Of a DNA stretch of 64,000 nucleotides, positions 44,134-51,008 are shown one piece after another. The translations under genes were made by a program, and so were the position numbers. Positions within the stretch are counted from its first letter, which is position 1. The number at the start of each line of letters is the position of its first letter. This DNA comes from CBDIHP01 sp965279195 (GTDB taxonomy: Bacteria; Planctomycetota; Planctomycetia; Isosphaerales; Isosphaeraceae). The notes under the pieces are model-generated. The model saw only the letters and a list, made by a program, of their open reading frames with translations. It did not search any database and was not told the DNA's origin. The stretch covers positions 434,001 to 498,000 of the forward strand of contig CBDIHP010000047.1 in the NCBI GenBank assembly GCA_965279195.1, read 5' to 3'.

Positions 44134-46434
44134 ATGAAATCCTTTGGATTATTCGCCGGGATCGTGTGGCCTGTGCTCGCGGGGGCGTGCCTGGCGGATG
44201 CCCCGGCCCGGACCGAATGGCCGCCGTTCGCGGTCGCCGACACGTCGAAGAAGGCCGGGGTCCAGGGGGGGCTGGAGTCGCTCACCGTCGGCAAGGCCAA
44301 AATGTCGCCGAAGTCGGTCATCTCCGCCTATCGGGGGCTCCATCGCCTCGCCGTCGAGGCCTACGGGCCCGACGCCTTCGAGCCCCACGCCATCCTCGAC
44401 CGCATCGCCGGCTACCACGGCGACAACGCCGTCATGGCTGATTCCCGGTACATCCTCGCCGCCCACGATCCCAAGGCCGCCGAGGAGTCGCGCCAGGCCA
44501 TGCTTGTGGCCTACCGAACGGCCATCGACTCCCTCACGCGGTCGAAGGTCGCCGACTGGTGGAAGCGCGGGATGATCGCCAAGCACGAGGGGGCCATCGC
44601 CCTCTCCGAGGGCAAGCTCGACGCCGCCCGGGCGTCCTTCGACGCGGCCGAGAAGGCCTTCTCGAAGGATACGTTCGTCACGTCCTATGAACTCGTCTTC
44701 GTGCTGACCTATCAGATTATCATCGCGGCGAAGCAGGCGCGATGGGACGACGCCGAGGCCGCCTGCGACCGCCTGTTCCGGGTCGCCCGCGAGAAGGACG
44801 CCCGGTCGTTCGAGTCGGTGTCGCTCGACGTCCTGGAGACGGCCGAGGCGCTCCGGGGCTACTACGTCGCCTACTGCATCGCCCGGCGGCGCGGCAAGCA
44901 GACGGGGAAGGTGTCGCGCTACGCCGAGTGGAACCTCAACGCCAAGGTCCACCGGCGCGAGGTCTTCGGCCGTCGGCTCGCCGACCTCAAGGACGCCCGA
45001 TCGGGGCGCGAGGCCGACATCTGGAAGGAACTCCACAAGAGCTGGGACATGCTCGCCCTGCTGGGTGTCCAGCCCGCCATCCTCGACGGCCCCCCCGAGC
45101 GAGCGAAGGCCATGAAGAAGGGGCAGGCCGACGCGATCCGCAAGCATCTCTTCTCGGCGAAGTACCAGGCCCAGGAGGCCGGCCGGATCGCCGTCGACCG
45201 CGCCGGCGCCGCCGACGATTGGTTGACCATCGACAAGGTCCGCGCCGCCCTGTCGCCCGACTCCGTCCTGATCGACCAGGTCTCGGTCCTCGACTACGAC
45301 TTCGACGGCCCGCCCAGCATCCACTGGAAGGGCGTCGTCCAGATCGCCTTCGTCATCCCCCCCGCCGGCAAGGGGGACGTCCGGCTCGTCGAGCTCGGCA
45401 ACGACGATGACATCGTCCGGGCCGTCGACACCTACGTCCGCGTCGTCCGCCTGCCGCCGTCCGACGACGCGGGGACCCTCCGCGCCACCGGGGAGATCGC
45501 CGCGAGGGCCACCCGCGCTCTCAGCAAGGTCCTGCTCGACCCGCTCCTGCCGCACGTCAAGGACAGCCGGCGCTGGATCATCAGCCCGCAGAGCCTGACC
45601 TGGCTCGTCCCCTGGTCGACCCTGGTCGAGCCCGACGGCACGCCGGTGGTCGAGCGGCACGCGACGTCGTACGTCCAGGCCGGCCGGCACGTCGCCCGCC
45701 CGCCGAGGCCGAGGGCGCCCGCGACCAAGCCCGGCCCCCCCTTGATCATCGCCGCGCCCGACTACGGCCCGGACCTCCGGCGCAACCCGGATGTCCCCTT
45801 CGCCCCCTTGCCCGCGACGGCCGACGAGGCCCGTGCCATCGCGCCGCATTTGAAGGCGTACGCCGGGGCCGAGCCCCGCATCCTGCTCGGCGCGCAGGCG
45901 ACCGAGGGGGCGCTCTACCAGTCGCCCCCGCCGAGCGTCCTGGTGGCCAGCACCCACGGCTACTACGGGAGATTGCCCGATGCGCCCGTGGCCATCAACT
46001 CCCCCATGCTGCGCTGCGGGTTGGCCTTTGCCGGCGGCAACCGCCGCCAGGGCCCGCCCGACGGCGTCGCGACCGGTTTGGAGATCCTCGCGTCCGACTT
46101 CCGGGGGACCGACCTTGTGGTCCTGAGCGCCTGCCAGACGTCCTACGGCGAGGTCCAGGCGACGCAGGGGATGATCGGCCTGAACCTGGCCTTCCACCTC
46201 GCCGGCGCGCGGACCGTCCTGGGGGCGCTCTGGCCCGTCCCCGTGGACGAGACCACCGAGCTCACCACCGGCTTCTTCGACGAGCTCGCCCGCGGCACCC
46301 CCAGCGACGAGGCCCTGCGCCGCTCGCAGGTCGCCCTCCTGAAACGCCTCCGCAACCAGCCCGGCGGCGCCCACCCCGCCTTCTGGGCCGGCTTCGTCCT
46401 CAGCGGCGAGACATTGACCAGGCCCCCACGCTGA
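44134..46434 (+). CDS. Secreted CHAT-domain (caspase-like) protease
   Basis: A 766-residue protein with a signal peptide (MKSFGLFAGIVWPVLAGACL, cut near ADA). The N-terminal 400 residues are helical (AYRGLHRLAVEAYGPDAFEP, SFDAAEKAFSKDTFVTSYEL, KQARWDDAEAACDRLFRVAR), likely TPR-like repeats. The C-terminal 350 are a CHAT domain, a cysteine peptidase of the caspase clan: the general-base His608 in VLVASTHGYYGR, the nucleophile Cys667 in LVVLSACQTSYGEVQATQGM, and the following AFHLAGARTVLGALWPVPVD with the substrate-side GFFDELARGT. Start has AAGGAGT seven bases before the ATG. Eighteen bases after its stop lies an EF-Tu domain III-like gene. Extracellular or periplasmic location is predicted; the target is unknown. 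Confidence 0.88.
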   Translation: MKSFGLFAGIVWPVLAGACLADAPARTEWPPFAVADTSKKAGVQGGLESLTVGKAKMSPKSVISAYRGLHRLAVEAYGPDAFEPHAILDRIAGYHGDNAVMADSRYILAAHDPKAAEESRQAMLVAYRTAIDSLTRSKVADWWKRGMIAKHEGAIALSEGKLDAARASFDAAEKAFSKDTFVTSYELVFVLTYQIIIAAKQARWDDAEAACDRLFRVAREKDARSFESVSLDVLETAEALRGYYVAYCIARRRGKQTGKVSRYAEWNLNAKVHRREVFGRRLADLKDARSGREADIWKELHKSWDMLALLGVQPAILDGPPERAKAMKKGQADAIRKHLFSAKYQAQEAGRIAVDRAGAADDWLTIDKVRAALSPDSVLIDQVSVLDYDFDGPPSIHWKGVVQIAFVIPPAGKGDVRLVELGNDDDIVRAVDTYVRVVRLPPSDDAGTLRATGEIAARATRALSKVLLDPLLPHVKDSRRWIISPQSLTWLVPWSTLVEPDGTPVVERHATSYVQAGRHVARPPRPRAPATKPGPPLIIAAPDYGPDLRRNPDVPFAPLPATADEARAIAPHLKAYAGAEPRILLGAQATEGALYQSPPPSVLVASTHGYYGRLPDAPVAINSPMLRCGLAFAGGNRRQGPPDGVATGLEILASDFRGTDLVVLSACQTSYGEVQATQGMIGLNLAFHLAGARTVLGALWPVPVDETTELTTGFFDELARGTPSDEALRRSQVALLKRLRNQPGGAHPAFWAGFVLSGETLTRPPR

Positions 46435-46452
46435 TCCCGGAGGGCCCTGCTC

Positions 46453-46806
46453 ATGCTCGCAAGGCCTCGCATCGAAGTCGACGCGACCTTCCTCACGCGG
46501 GAGCAGGGGGGCCGCCCGTACGTCCCCTACCTCCAGGCCGGGTCGGGCGGTTACCCCGCGCACCTCGTGGCCCAGCCGCCCGACGTCCGCAAGGCGTCGC
46601 ACATCGAAGACTACCTCGGCGTGTCCTTCCTCGACGGCCCCGACTGGATCATCGCCGGGGAATCCGCCCGGTTCCTGCTGGAACTGGTGTACCATCCCCG
46701 CGTGAATTACGACGCCTTGCAACCCGACGCCACGTTCACCATCCGCGAAGGCGGGCAGATCGTCGGCTTCGGGACCGTCGTCCGCTGGATCCCCGGCGAT
46801 TCGTAG
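46453..46806 (+). CDS. Stand-alone EF-Tu domain III-like beta-barrel protein
   Basis: A 117-residue protein that matches the third domain of EF-Tu from end to end: RIEVDATFLTREQGGRPYVP (compare the EF-Tu start EVYILSKDEGGRHTPF), a middle part where EF-Tu has its GYRPQFYFRT region (AQPPDVRKASHIEDYLG), and DATFTIREGGQIVGFGTVVR, which corresponds to the EF-Tu RFAIREGGRTVGAGVV. There is no GTPase domain, no signal peptide and no tail. It follows the CHAT gene by 18 bp on the same strand, so probably one operon. In EF-Tu this domain contacts tRNA and EF-Ts. Its role alone is unknown; it could be a decoy, an inhibitor or a distant cousin with another ligand. Confidence 0.75.
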   Translation: MLARPRIEVDATFLTREQGGRPYVPYLQAGSGGYPAHLVAQPPDVRKASHIEDYLGVSFLDGPDWIIAGESARFLLELVYHPRVNYDALQPDATFTIREGGQIVGFGTVVRWIPGDS

Positions 46807-46847
46807 CCAGCCGCCCGATCGGTTGGCTTCGTTTCCACGCTCTCGGT

Positions 46848-47025
46848 GCGCGGACGCACTCCACGACAGGCGGGTCTGGAGTGGGTCCGCTGGCTGACGC
46901 CCTCGCCCGGGGGAGCTTGCTCCCGAGGGGGCACATTCGAACGAAGGCAATCCCTTCGATCGGACGCGCGAAGCGAGCTTCGCGAGAACCGAGCGGTAGC
47001 AAACGGCCGCACTCCAGATCCGCCG
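46848..47025. repeat. Intergenic repeats with nested hairpins
   Basis: The 46807-47175 gap has no larger gene. Palindromes seen: GGGAGCTTGCTCCC at about 46911-46924, CGCGAAGCGAGCTTCGCG at about 46967-46984, and GTAGCAAACGGCCGCACTCC ending at 47018, the right end of a first-family element whose left end is GGAGTGGGTCCGCTGGCTGA near 46875. Confidence 0.55.
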
Positions 47026-47175
47026 GTTGCTTCGGCCATAAGGTGTGGTGGACGCGTCCTTCGCACCGTCATCCCGGCCGGAGGGCGGCGATTGGCGTTG
47101 TTACCGCATTTTTCAAACGAAGGGGTGGAACATGGGGGCGGTCGGGGGTGGCCGGATCGGCGGGAGGGCGAGGCC

Positions 47176-47316
47176 ATGGACCGCCGGGTGTACTTCGTCT
47201 GCCGACGCTGCCGCTGGTGGTTCCGGGCCGCCGGGAAGGTCCCGTGCCCGAACTGCGGCAGCCGGGACGTCCAGGCCAAAAAAGACGACACCGCTCGGCC
47301 GAAGCGAGAGGGCTGA
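47176..47316 (+). CDS. 46-residue zinc-ribbon protein
   Basis: MDRRVYFVCRRCRWWFRAAG is followed by KVPCPNCGSRDVQ, so there is CRRC and CPNC twelve residues apart: a compact rubredoxin-like zinc ribbon. The rest is a basic KKDDTARPKREG tail. GGAGGGCGAGG precedes the ATG. Most such small ribbons bind nucleic acid or other proteins; nothing more can be said. It is convergent with the DUF1501 gene and separated by a palindromic repeat. Its size makes it easy to miss in automated calls. Confidence 0.65.
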   Translation: MDRRVYFVCRRCRWWFRAAGKVPCPNCGSRDVQAKKDDTARPKREG

Positions 47317-47331
47317 GGGAACCGGAAACCC

Positions 47332-47441
47332 CGGAGTGCGGGAGCTTGCTGCCGCCCTGTCCCCGTGGGAGCTTGCTCCCGAGACGGCGCGATGGGTCGA
47401 AGGCGAGCGCTAACGGGGCGGAGGCAAGCCTCCGCACTCCA
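47332..47441. repeat. Paired-arm palindrome between convergent genes
   Basis: GGAGTGCGGGAGCTTGCTGC at 47333 against GGAGGCAAGCCTCCGCACTC ending at 47440, with the inner hairpin GGGAGCTTGCTCCC. It begins 16 bases after one stop and ends 5 bases before the other: likely bidirectional terminator. Confidence 0.75.
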
Positions 47442-47445
47442 CGAC

Positions 47446-48930
47446 TCACGCGCCGAAGAGTTCGCGGAGGGGCTCGCCGCCGTTGTCGACGAGGTAGCGG
47501 GGGCGGCCGGTGCCGTCGGTGTAGGTGGCGTCGAGGGGGACGCCCATGTGCCGGTAGATGGTGGCGGCGAGGTCGCCGGGGGTGACGGGTCGGCTGGCGA
47601 TGTGGCCGCCGTCGACCTCGGTCGAGCCGATCACCTGGCCGTGCCTCAGGCCGCCGCCGGCCACGAGCATCGACATCACGTGCGGCCAGTGGTTGCGGCC
47701 GTCGGTGCTGCCTTGCGTGCCTAAATTGGGCGTCCGGCCGAACTCGCCCATGGCGATGACCAGCACCTCGTCGAGCAGCCCGCGCTCGTCGAGGTCCGAC
47801 ACCAGGGTCGTGACCAGGTGGTCGAAGAGCGGCAGCAACGGCTTGAGCCCCTTGGAGATGCCGCCGTAGGGGGGGATATTGTCGCCGTGGTTGTCCCAGG
47901 TGCCGGAGGCCGCGTGGTAGCTCAGGTCGAGGGTGACGAATGCCGTCCCCGCCTCCACTAGCCGCCGCGCGAGCAGGGCCTGCTGGCACCAAAGGTGCTT
48001 ACCATAGCGATCGCGCATCGCCTGGGGCTCCAGGCTCAGGTCGAACGCCTTGCGGGCGCGGTCGCCGGTGAGCAGTTCCACAGCCTGACGCTCGAACGGG
48101 TCGAGGCTGGCCAGGGCGGGGCTGTCGTCGGTCTGCTTGCGGAGGGTGTCGAGGTCGCGGAGCAACGCCCGGCGGTCATTCAGACGGCGGTGCGACAGGC
48201 CGGCGGGCAGCCGGAAGAAGTCGCCCCGGGTCATCCGGCCGGTGTCGACGCCGACGTTCGTGTAAATGGGCAGCCTGCTGGCGTCGTTGGCGATGAACGG
48301 GTCGTACGCCTTGCCCAGATAGCCGGAATAGGCGACGTGCGACCTGCCGGTCTGGAACGCCACGTAAGGCGGGATGCCGGGGGCGTTGGCCCCGTGGTGC
48401 TTGGCGACGACGGAGCCGAACGACGGGAACATGTCGCGGCTGGGGCTGATCCTCGGCTCGGCCTCGAGGTTGCCCGTCTGCATCACCTTGTTGGGCTCGT
48501 GGTTGCTGTGTCGACAGTCGACCGAGCGGATGACCGTGAACTTGTCGAGCATCGCCGCCTGCTTGGGCATGTGCTCGCAGACCAGCACCCCGGGCAGCTT
48601 CGTCTGGATGACGCCGAAGGGCCCCCGGTTTTCATAAGGGCGGTTCGGCTTCGGATCCCAGGTGTCGATCTGGCTCGGCCCGCCGGCCATCCATAGCAGG
48701 ATGACGCTCTTGCGGTCGGCCGTGGATCGGCCCTCGGCCAGCGCCCGGGCGTCGTTCCGCAGGAGGTCGGCGACGCCCAGGCCGGCGAGCCCGGCGAGGC
48801 TTGCCTTGAGCATGTTCCGGCGCGAGGAGACGACCAGGCCTTCCGGGGTCCGGGGCAGGAACCCCCCGAACGCATGCCCGTGGTCGTGGTCGTGCTGATG
48901 GCCGCTCGCCGTCCGACGTCCCATGCTCAC
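47446..48930 (-). CDS. DUF1501 family exported protein
   Basis: A 494-residue DUF1501 protein, a family expanded in planctomycetes and typically paired with DUF1549/DUF1553 proteins, which are not present here. A His-rich N-terminus (GHQHDHDHGHAFGG) is followed by a twin-arginine-like export signal SSRRNMLKASLAGLAGLG, then the family landmarks ILLWMAGGPSQIDTWDPKP, SVDCRHSNHEPNK, PSFGSVVAKHHG, VTLDLSYHAASGTWDNHGDN and EFGRTPNL, and the C-terminal HIASRPVTPGDLAATIYRHM with GVPLDATYTDGTGRPRYL. The fold is alkaline-phosphatase/sulfatase-like, but no activity is known. Start 48930 or 48924. It is convergent with the zinc ribbon gene and upstream region has repeats. Confidence 0.93.
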   Translation of the reverse strand: MSMGRRTASGHQHDHDHGHAFGGFLPRTPEGLVVSSRRNMLKASLAGLAGLGVADLLRNDARALAEGRSTADRKSVILLWMAGGPSQIDTWDPKPNRPYENRGPFGVIQTKLPGVLVCEHMPKQAAMLDKFTVIRSVDCRHSNHEPNKVMQTGNLEAEPRISPSRDMFPSFGSVVAKHHGANAPGIPPYVAFQTGRSHVAYSGYLGKAYDPFIANDASRLPIYTNVGVDTGRMTRGDFFRLPAGLSHRRLNDRRALLRDLDTLRKQTDDSPALASLDPFERQAVELLTGDRARKAFDLSLEPQAMRDRYGKHLWCQQALLARRLVEAGTAFVTLDLSYHAASGTWDNHGDNIPPYGGISKGLKPLLPLFDHLVTTLVSDLDERGLLDEVLVIAMGEFGRTPNLGTQGSTDGRNHWPHVMSMLVAGGGLRHGQVIGSTEVDGGHIASRPVTPGDLAATIYRHMGVPLDATYTDGTGRPRYLVDNGGEPLRELFGA

Positions 48931-49084
48931 CCTCCGTCGCGCCTTCGCGTGCGCGCGTTACTGGCCTGGCTACCCAAAGGTGTACCCGCTCCCGGACCGT
49001 TCGTCCATCAAAAAACGCCGAGCGATGGAGGATTGTTGAACATTCCCGACGTTCGGGGATGTGGCCGCTGTCCCCGCGCCGGCC

Positions 49085-49255
49085 GCGGGGTCGAGGGCGA
49101 TGGCCGCGGGTCTCCAGACCCCGCCCCAACATTCGCCGCGCCGTACCAGGAAACCGGGTCTCCAGACCCATTTTCCTCCCGCCCGGTGACGGGTCGGGAG
49201 ACCCGGTTCGGCGGTCCCCTTCGGTCACGGTGAGGGCGGGGCTGGAGACTCACGC
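49085..49255. repeat. GGTCTCCAGACC-family inverted repeat element
   Basis: In the 48931-49356 gap (no gene). GCGGGTCTCCAGACCCCGCC near 49108 pairs with GGGCGGGGCTGGAGACTCAC near 49230; inner GGGTCTCCAGACCC and GGGTCGGGAGACCC are a second, imperfect pair. The middle has the family's CGCCGCGCCGTACCAGG. Confidence 0.65.
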
Positions 49256-49356
49256 CCACCGCCCGGCGGTGAACTCTTGACAATGAAACTTTGTGCGGCA
49301 AAGCTAATGGCCGATGACGTCTTTGTGGTGCAAAGTGGGCGAAGGGAGCGTGGCCG

Positions 49357-50166
49357 ATGGGGCGATGGTGGCGGGACCTGGACCGGATCTTGCGCGGGGA
49401 GGCGACGCGGTCGAGGGCGTTGGGGCGGGGCACGATCGAGGTGCAGGCGGGGGGCGTCTCGTTCGTGCTCCTGGTCCTGGCGATGGCCTATGGCGCCTGC
49501 ATGGGGAGCTTCGCGCTCTTCCAGGGCAACGACGCCGCCGGCTGGCGGCTGCTCGCGGCCGTGGTGAAGGTGCCGCTCTTGTTCGCGTTGACCCTGGTCG
49601 TCACGTTCCCGTCGCTTTATGTGTTCAACGCCCTGGTGGGTTCGCGGCTGCGGATCACGGCCGTCCTGCGACTGCTGGTGGCCTCGCTGGCGGTCATCAT
49701 CACCGTGCTGGCGTCGCTCGGGCCGATCGTCGCGTTCTTCTCGGCGAGCACGACGAGTTATCATTTCATGGTCTTATTGAACGTCGCCGTGTACGGCGTC
49801 GCGGGCCTGCTGGGGATGGGCTTCCTGCTCCAGACCCTCCACCGCCTGAGCCTCATCAAGCCCGAGCCGATCCCCCTGACGGCCGACGACGTGGGCGACG
49901 AGAAGCCCGACGGACTCGACGCCCCGGCCGACCCCGCGCAACCCGGCGGGCTGGAGCACGAGCCCGAGAACGACCGGGCGTTCCGCAAGAATGTCCGGAC
50001 GGTCTTCCGCTGCTGGATCCTCCTGTTCGCGCTGGTGGGCTCGCAGATGGGGTGGGTGTTGCGGCCGTTCATCGGCTCGCCCGATCACCCCTTCTCGTGG
50101 TTCCGGCCGAGGGAGTCGAGCTTCTTCCAGGCGGTCTGGCAGGCGTTCTCGGGGCTCCTGTCGTGA
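49357..50166 (+). CDS. Multi-spanning membrane protein, paralogue A
   Basis: A 269-residue membrane protein with four to five hydrophobic helices: VSFVLLVLAMAYGACMGSFA, AAVVKVPLLFALTLVVTFPS, LLVASLAVIITVLASLGPIV, LLNVAVYGVAGLLGMGFLLQ and CWILLFALVGSQMGWVLRPF. A Glu/Asp/Pro-rich loop (PADPAQPGGLEHEPENDRAF) sits between the last two. It opens with MGRWWRDLDRILRGEA, which is similar to RTLARAIDDILRGQ in the next protein, so the two are paralogues. The stop overlaps the start of paralogue B by four bases (GTGA), indicating translational coupling. Family not recognised; a two-component pore, transporter or membrane organiser are all possible. Confidence 0.78.
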   Translation: MGRWWRDLDRILRGEATRSRALGRGTIEVQAGGVSFVLLVLAMAYGACMGSFALFQGNDAAGWRLLAAVVKVPLLFALTLVVTFPSLYVFNALVGSRLRITAVLRLLVASLAVIITVLASLGPIVAFFSASTTSYHFMVLLNVAVYGVAGLLGMGFLLQTLHRLSLIKPEPIPLTADDVGDEKPDGLDAPADPAQPGGLEHEPENDRAFRKNVRTVFRCWILLFALVGSQMGWVLRPFIGSPDHPFSWFRPRESSFFQAVWQAFSGLLS

Positions 50167-50789
50167 GGACGCTCGCGCGGGCCATCGACGACATCTTGCG
50201 CGGGCAGGTGTCGATCCGTTCCGCCGGCGTGGCGGTCGCCTGCGGCCTGGCCTATGGGGCCGTGATGGGCTCGTTCGCCGGCCGACCCGCGCAGGCGGCG
50301 GTGTCGGCGATCAAGGTGCCGCTGCTCCTGGCCGCGACCCTGGTCCTCAGCCTGCCGAGCTTCTTCGTCCTGAACACGTTGCTGGGCGTCCGGGCCGATT
50401 TCCCGCACGCGTTGCGATCCCTGATCGCCTCGCAGGCGGGCCTGACGATCGTGCTGGTGTCGCTCGCGCCCGTGACCCTGTTCTGGTACGCATCCTCATC
50501 CGATTACCCATCGGCGATCCTGTTCAACGCCCTGATGTTCGCCCTCGCCAGCCTGGGCTCGCAATACCACCTGCGGCGGTCGTACCGCCCCTTGATCGCG
50601 AAGGCCCCCAAGCATCGCTGGCTCCTGCGGGTCTGGCTGGTCCTGTACGCCTTCAACGGCATCCAGGCCGGCTGGCTCCTCCGCCCGTTCATCGGCGCGG
50701 CCGACCGCCCCGTCGAGTTCCTCCGCCCCGACGCGTGGTCCAACGCCTACGTCGTCGTCGCGCGGATGGTGTGGGACATCCTCCGGTAG
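50163..50789 (+). CDS. Multi-spanning membrane protein, paralogue B
   Basis: A 208-residue paralogue of the preceding protein. GTG at 50163 overlaps the previous stop by GTGA. Matching segments are RAIDDILRGQVSIRSAGVAV / GLAYGAVMGSFAG, VKVPLLLAATLVLSLPSFFV with VLNTLLG, LTIVLVSLAPVTLFWYASSS, and WLLRPFIGAADRPVEFLRPD (compare WVLRPFIGSPDHPFSWFRPR in A). It lacks the long acidic loop of A. The pair is bounded by repeats on both sides and is not part of a longer operon. I cannot name its function. Confidence 0.78.
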   Translation: MRTLARAIDDILRGQVSIRSAGVAVACGLAYGAVMGSFAGRPAQAAVSAIKVPLLLAATLVLSLPSFFVLNTLLGVRADFPHALRSLIASQAGLTIVLVSLAPVTLFWYASSSDYPSAILFNALMFALASLGSQYHLRRSYRPLIAKAPKHRWLLRVWLVLYAFNGIQAGWLLRPFIGAADRPVEFLRPDAWSNAYVVVARMVWDILR

Positions 50790-50802
50790 CCCCAGGCCCC
50801 GC

Positions 50803-51003
50803 AGGGTGTGGCGGCCGCGTCTTCGCGGCCTCCGCACCGGAATGGGTGTCGATTGGCGTGTTTGCGTTGATGTGATCGTTCGCCCTCGTCGGTGCGGAGC
50901 CACGCGTCGTGCGTGGCACCACACCCTACGAATGATTGATGGGTGACGATGGAATCGATGGCTCGGTCGGTGCGGAGCCACGCGTCGTGCGTGGCACCAC
51001 ACC
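50803..51003. repeat. GTGTGGTGCCACGC repeat family, three copies
   Basis: GGGTGTGGCGGCCGCGTCTTC opens the region at 50805 (first 20 bases meant) and CGGTGCGGAGCCACGCGTCG with TGCGTGGCACCACACCCT follows at 50893-50930, an inverted pair around a 60-base middle. A further copy of the second half, CGGTGCGGAGCCACGCGTCG, is at 50968-51002. The same unit is at 13625. Confidence 0.7.
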
Positions 51004-51008
51004 CGAGG

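Noticed and set aside
44149..46950. 933-codon minus-strand ORF over the CHAT gene
   Set aside because: Antisense shadow; the CHAT His/Cys motifs lie on the plus strand.
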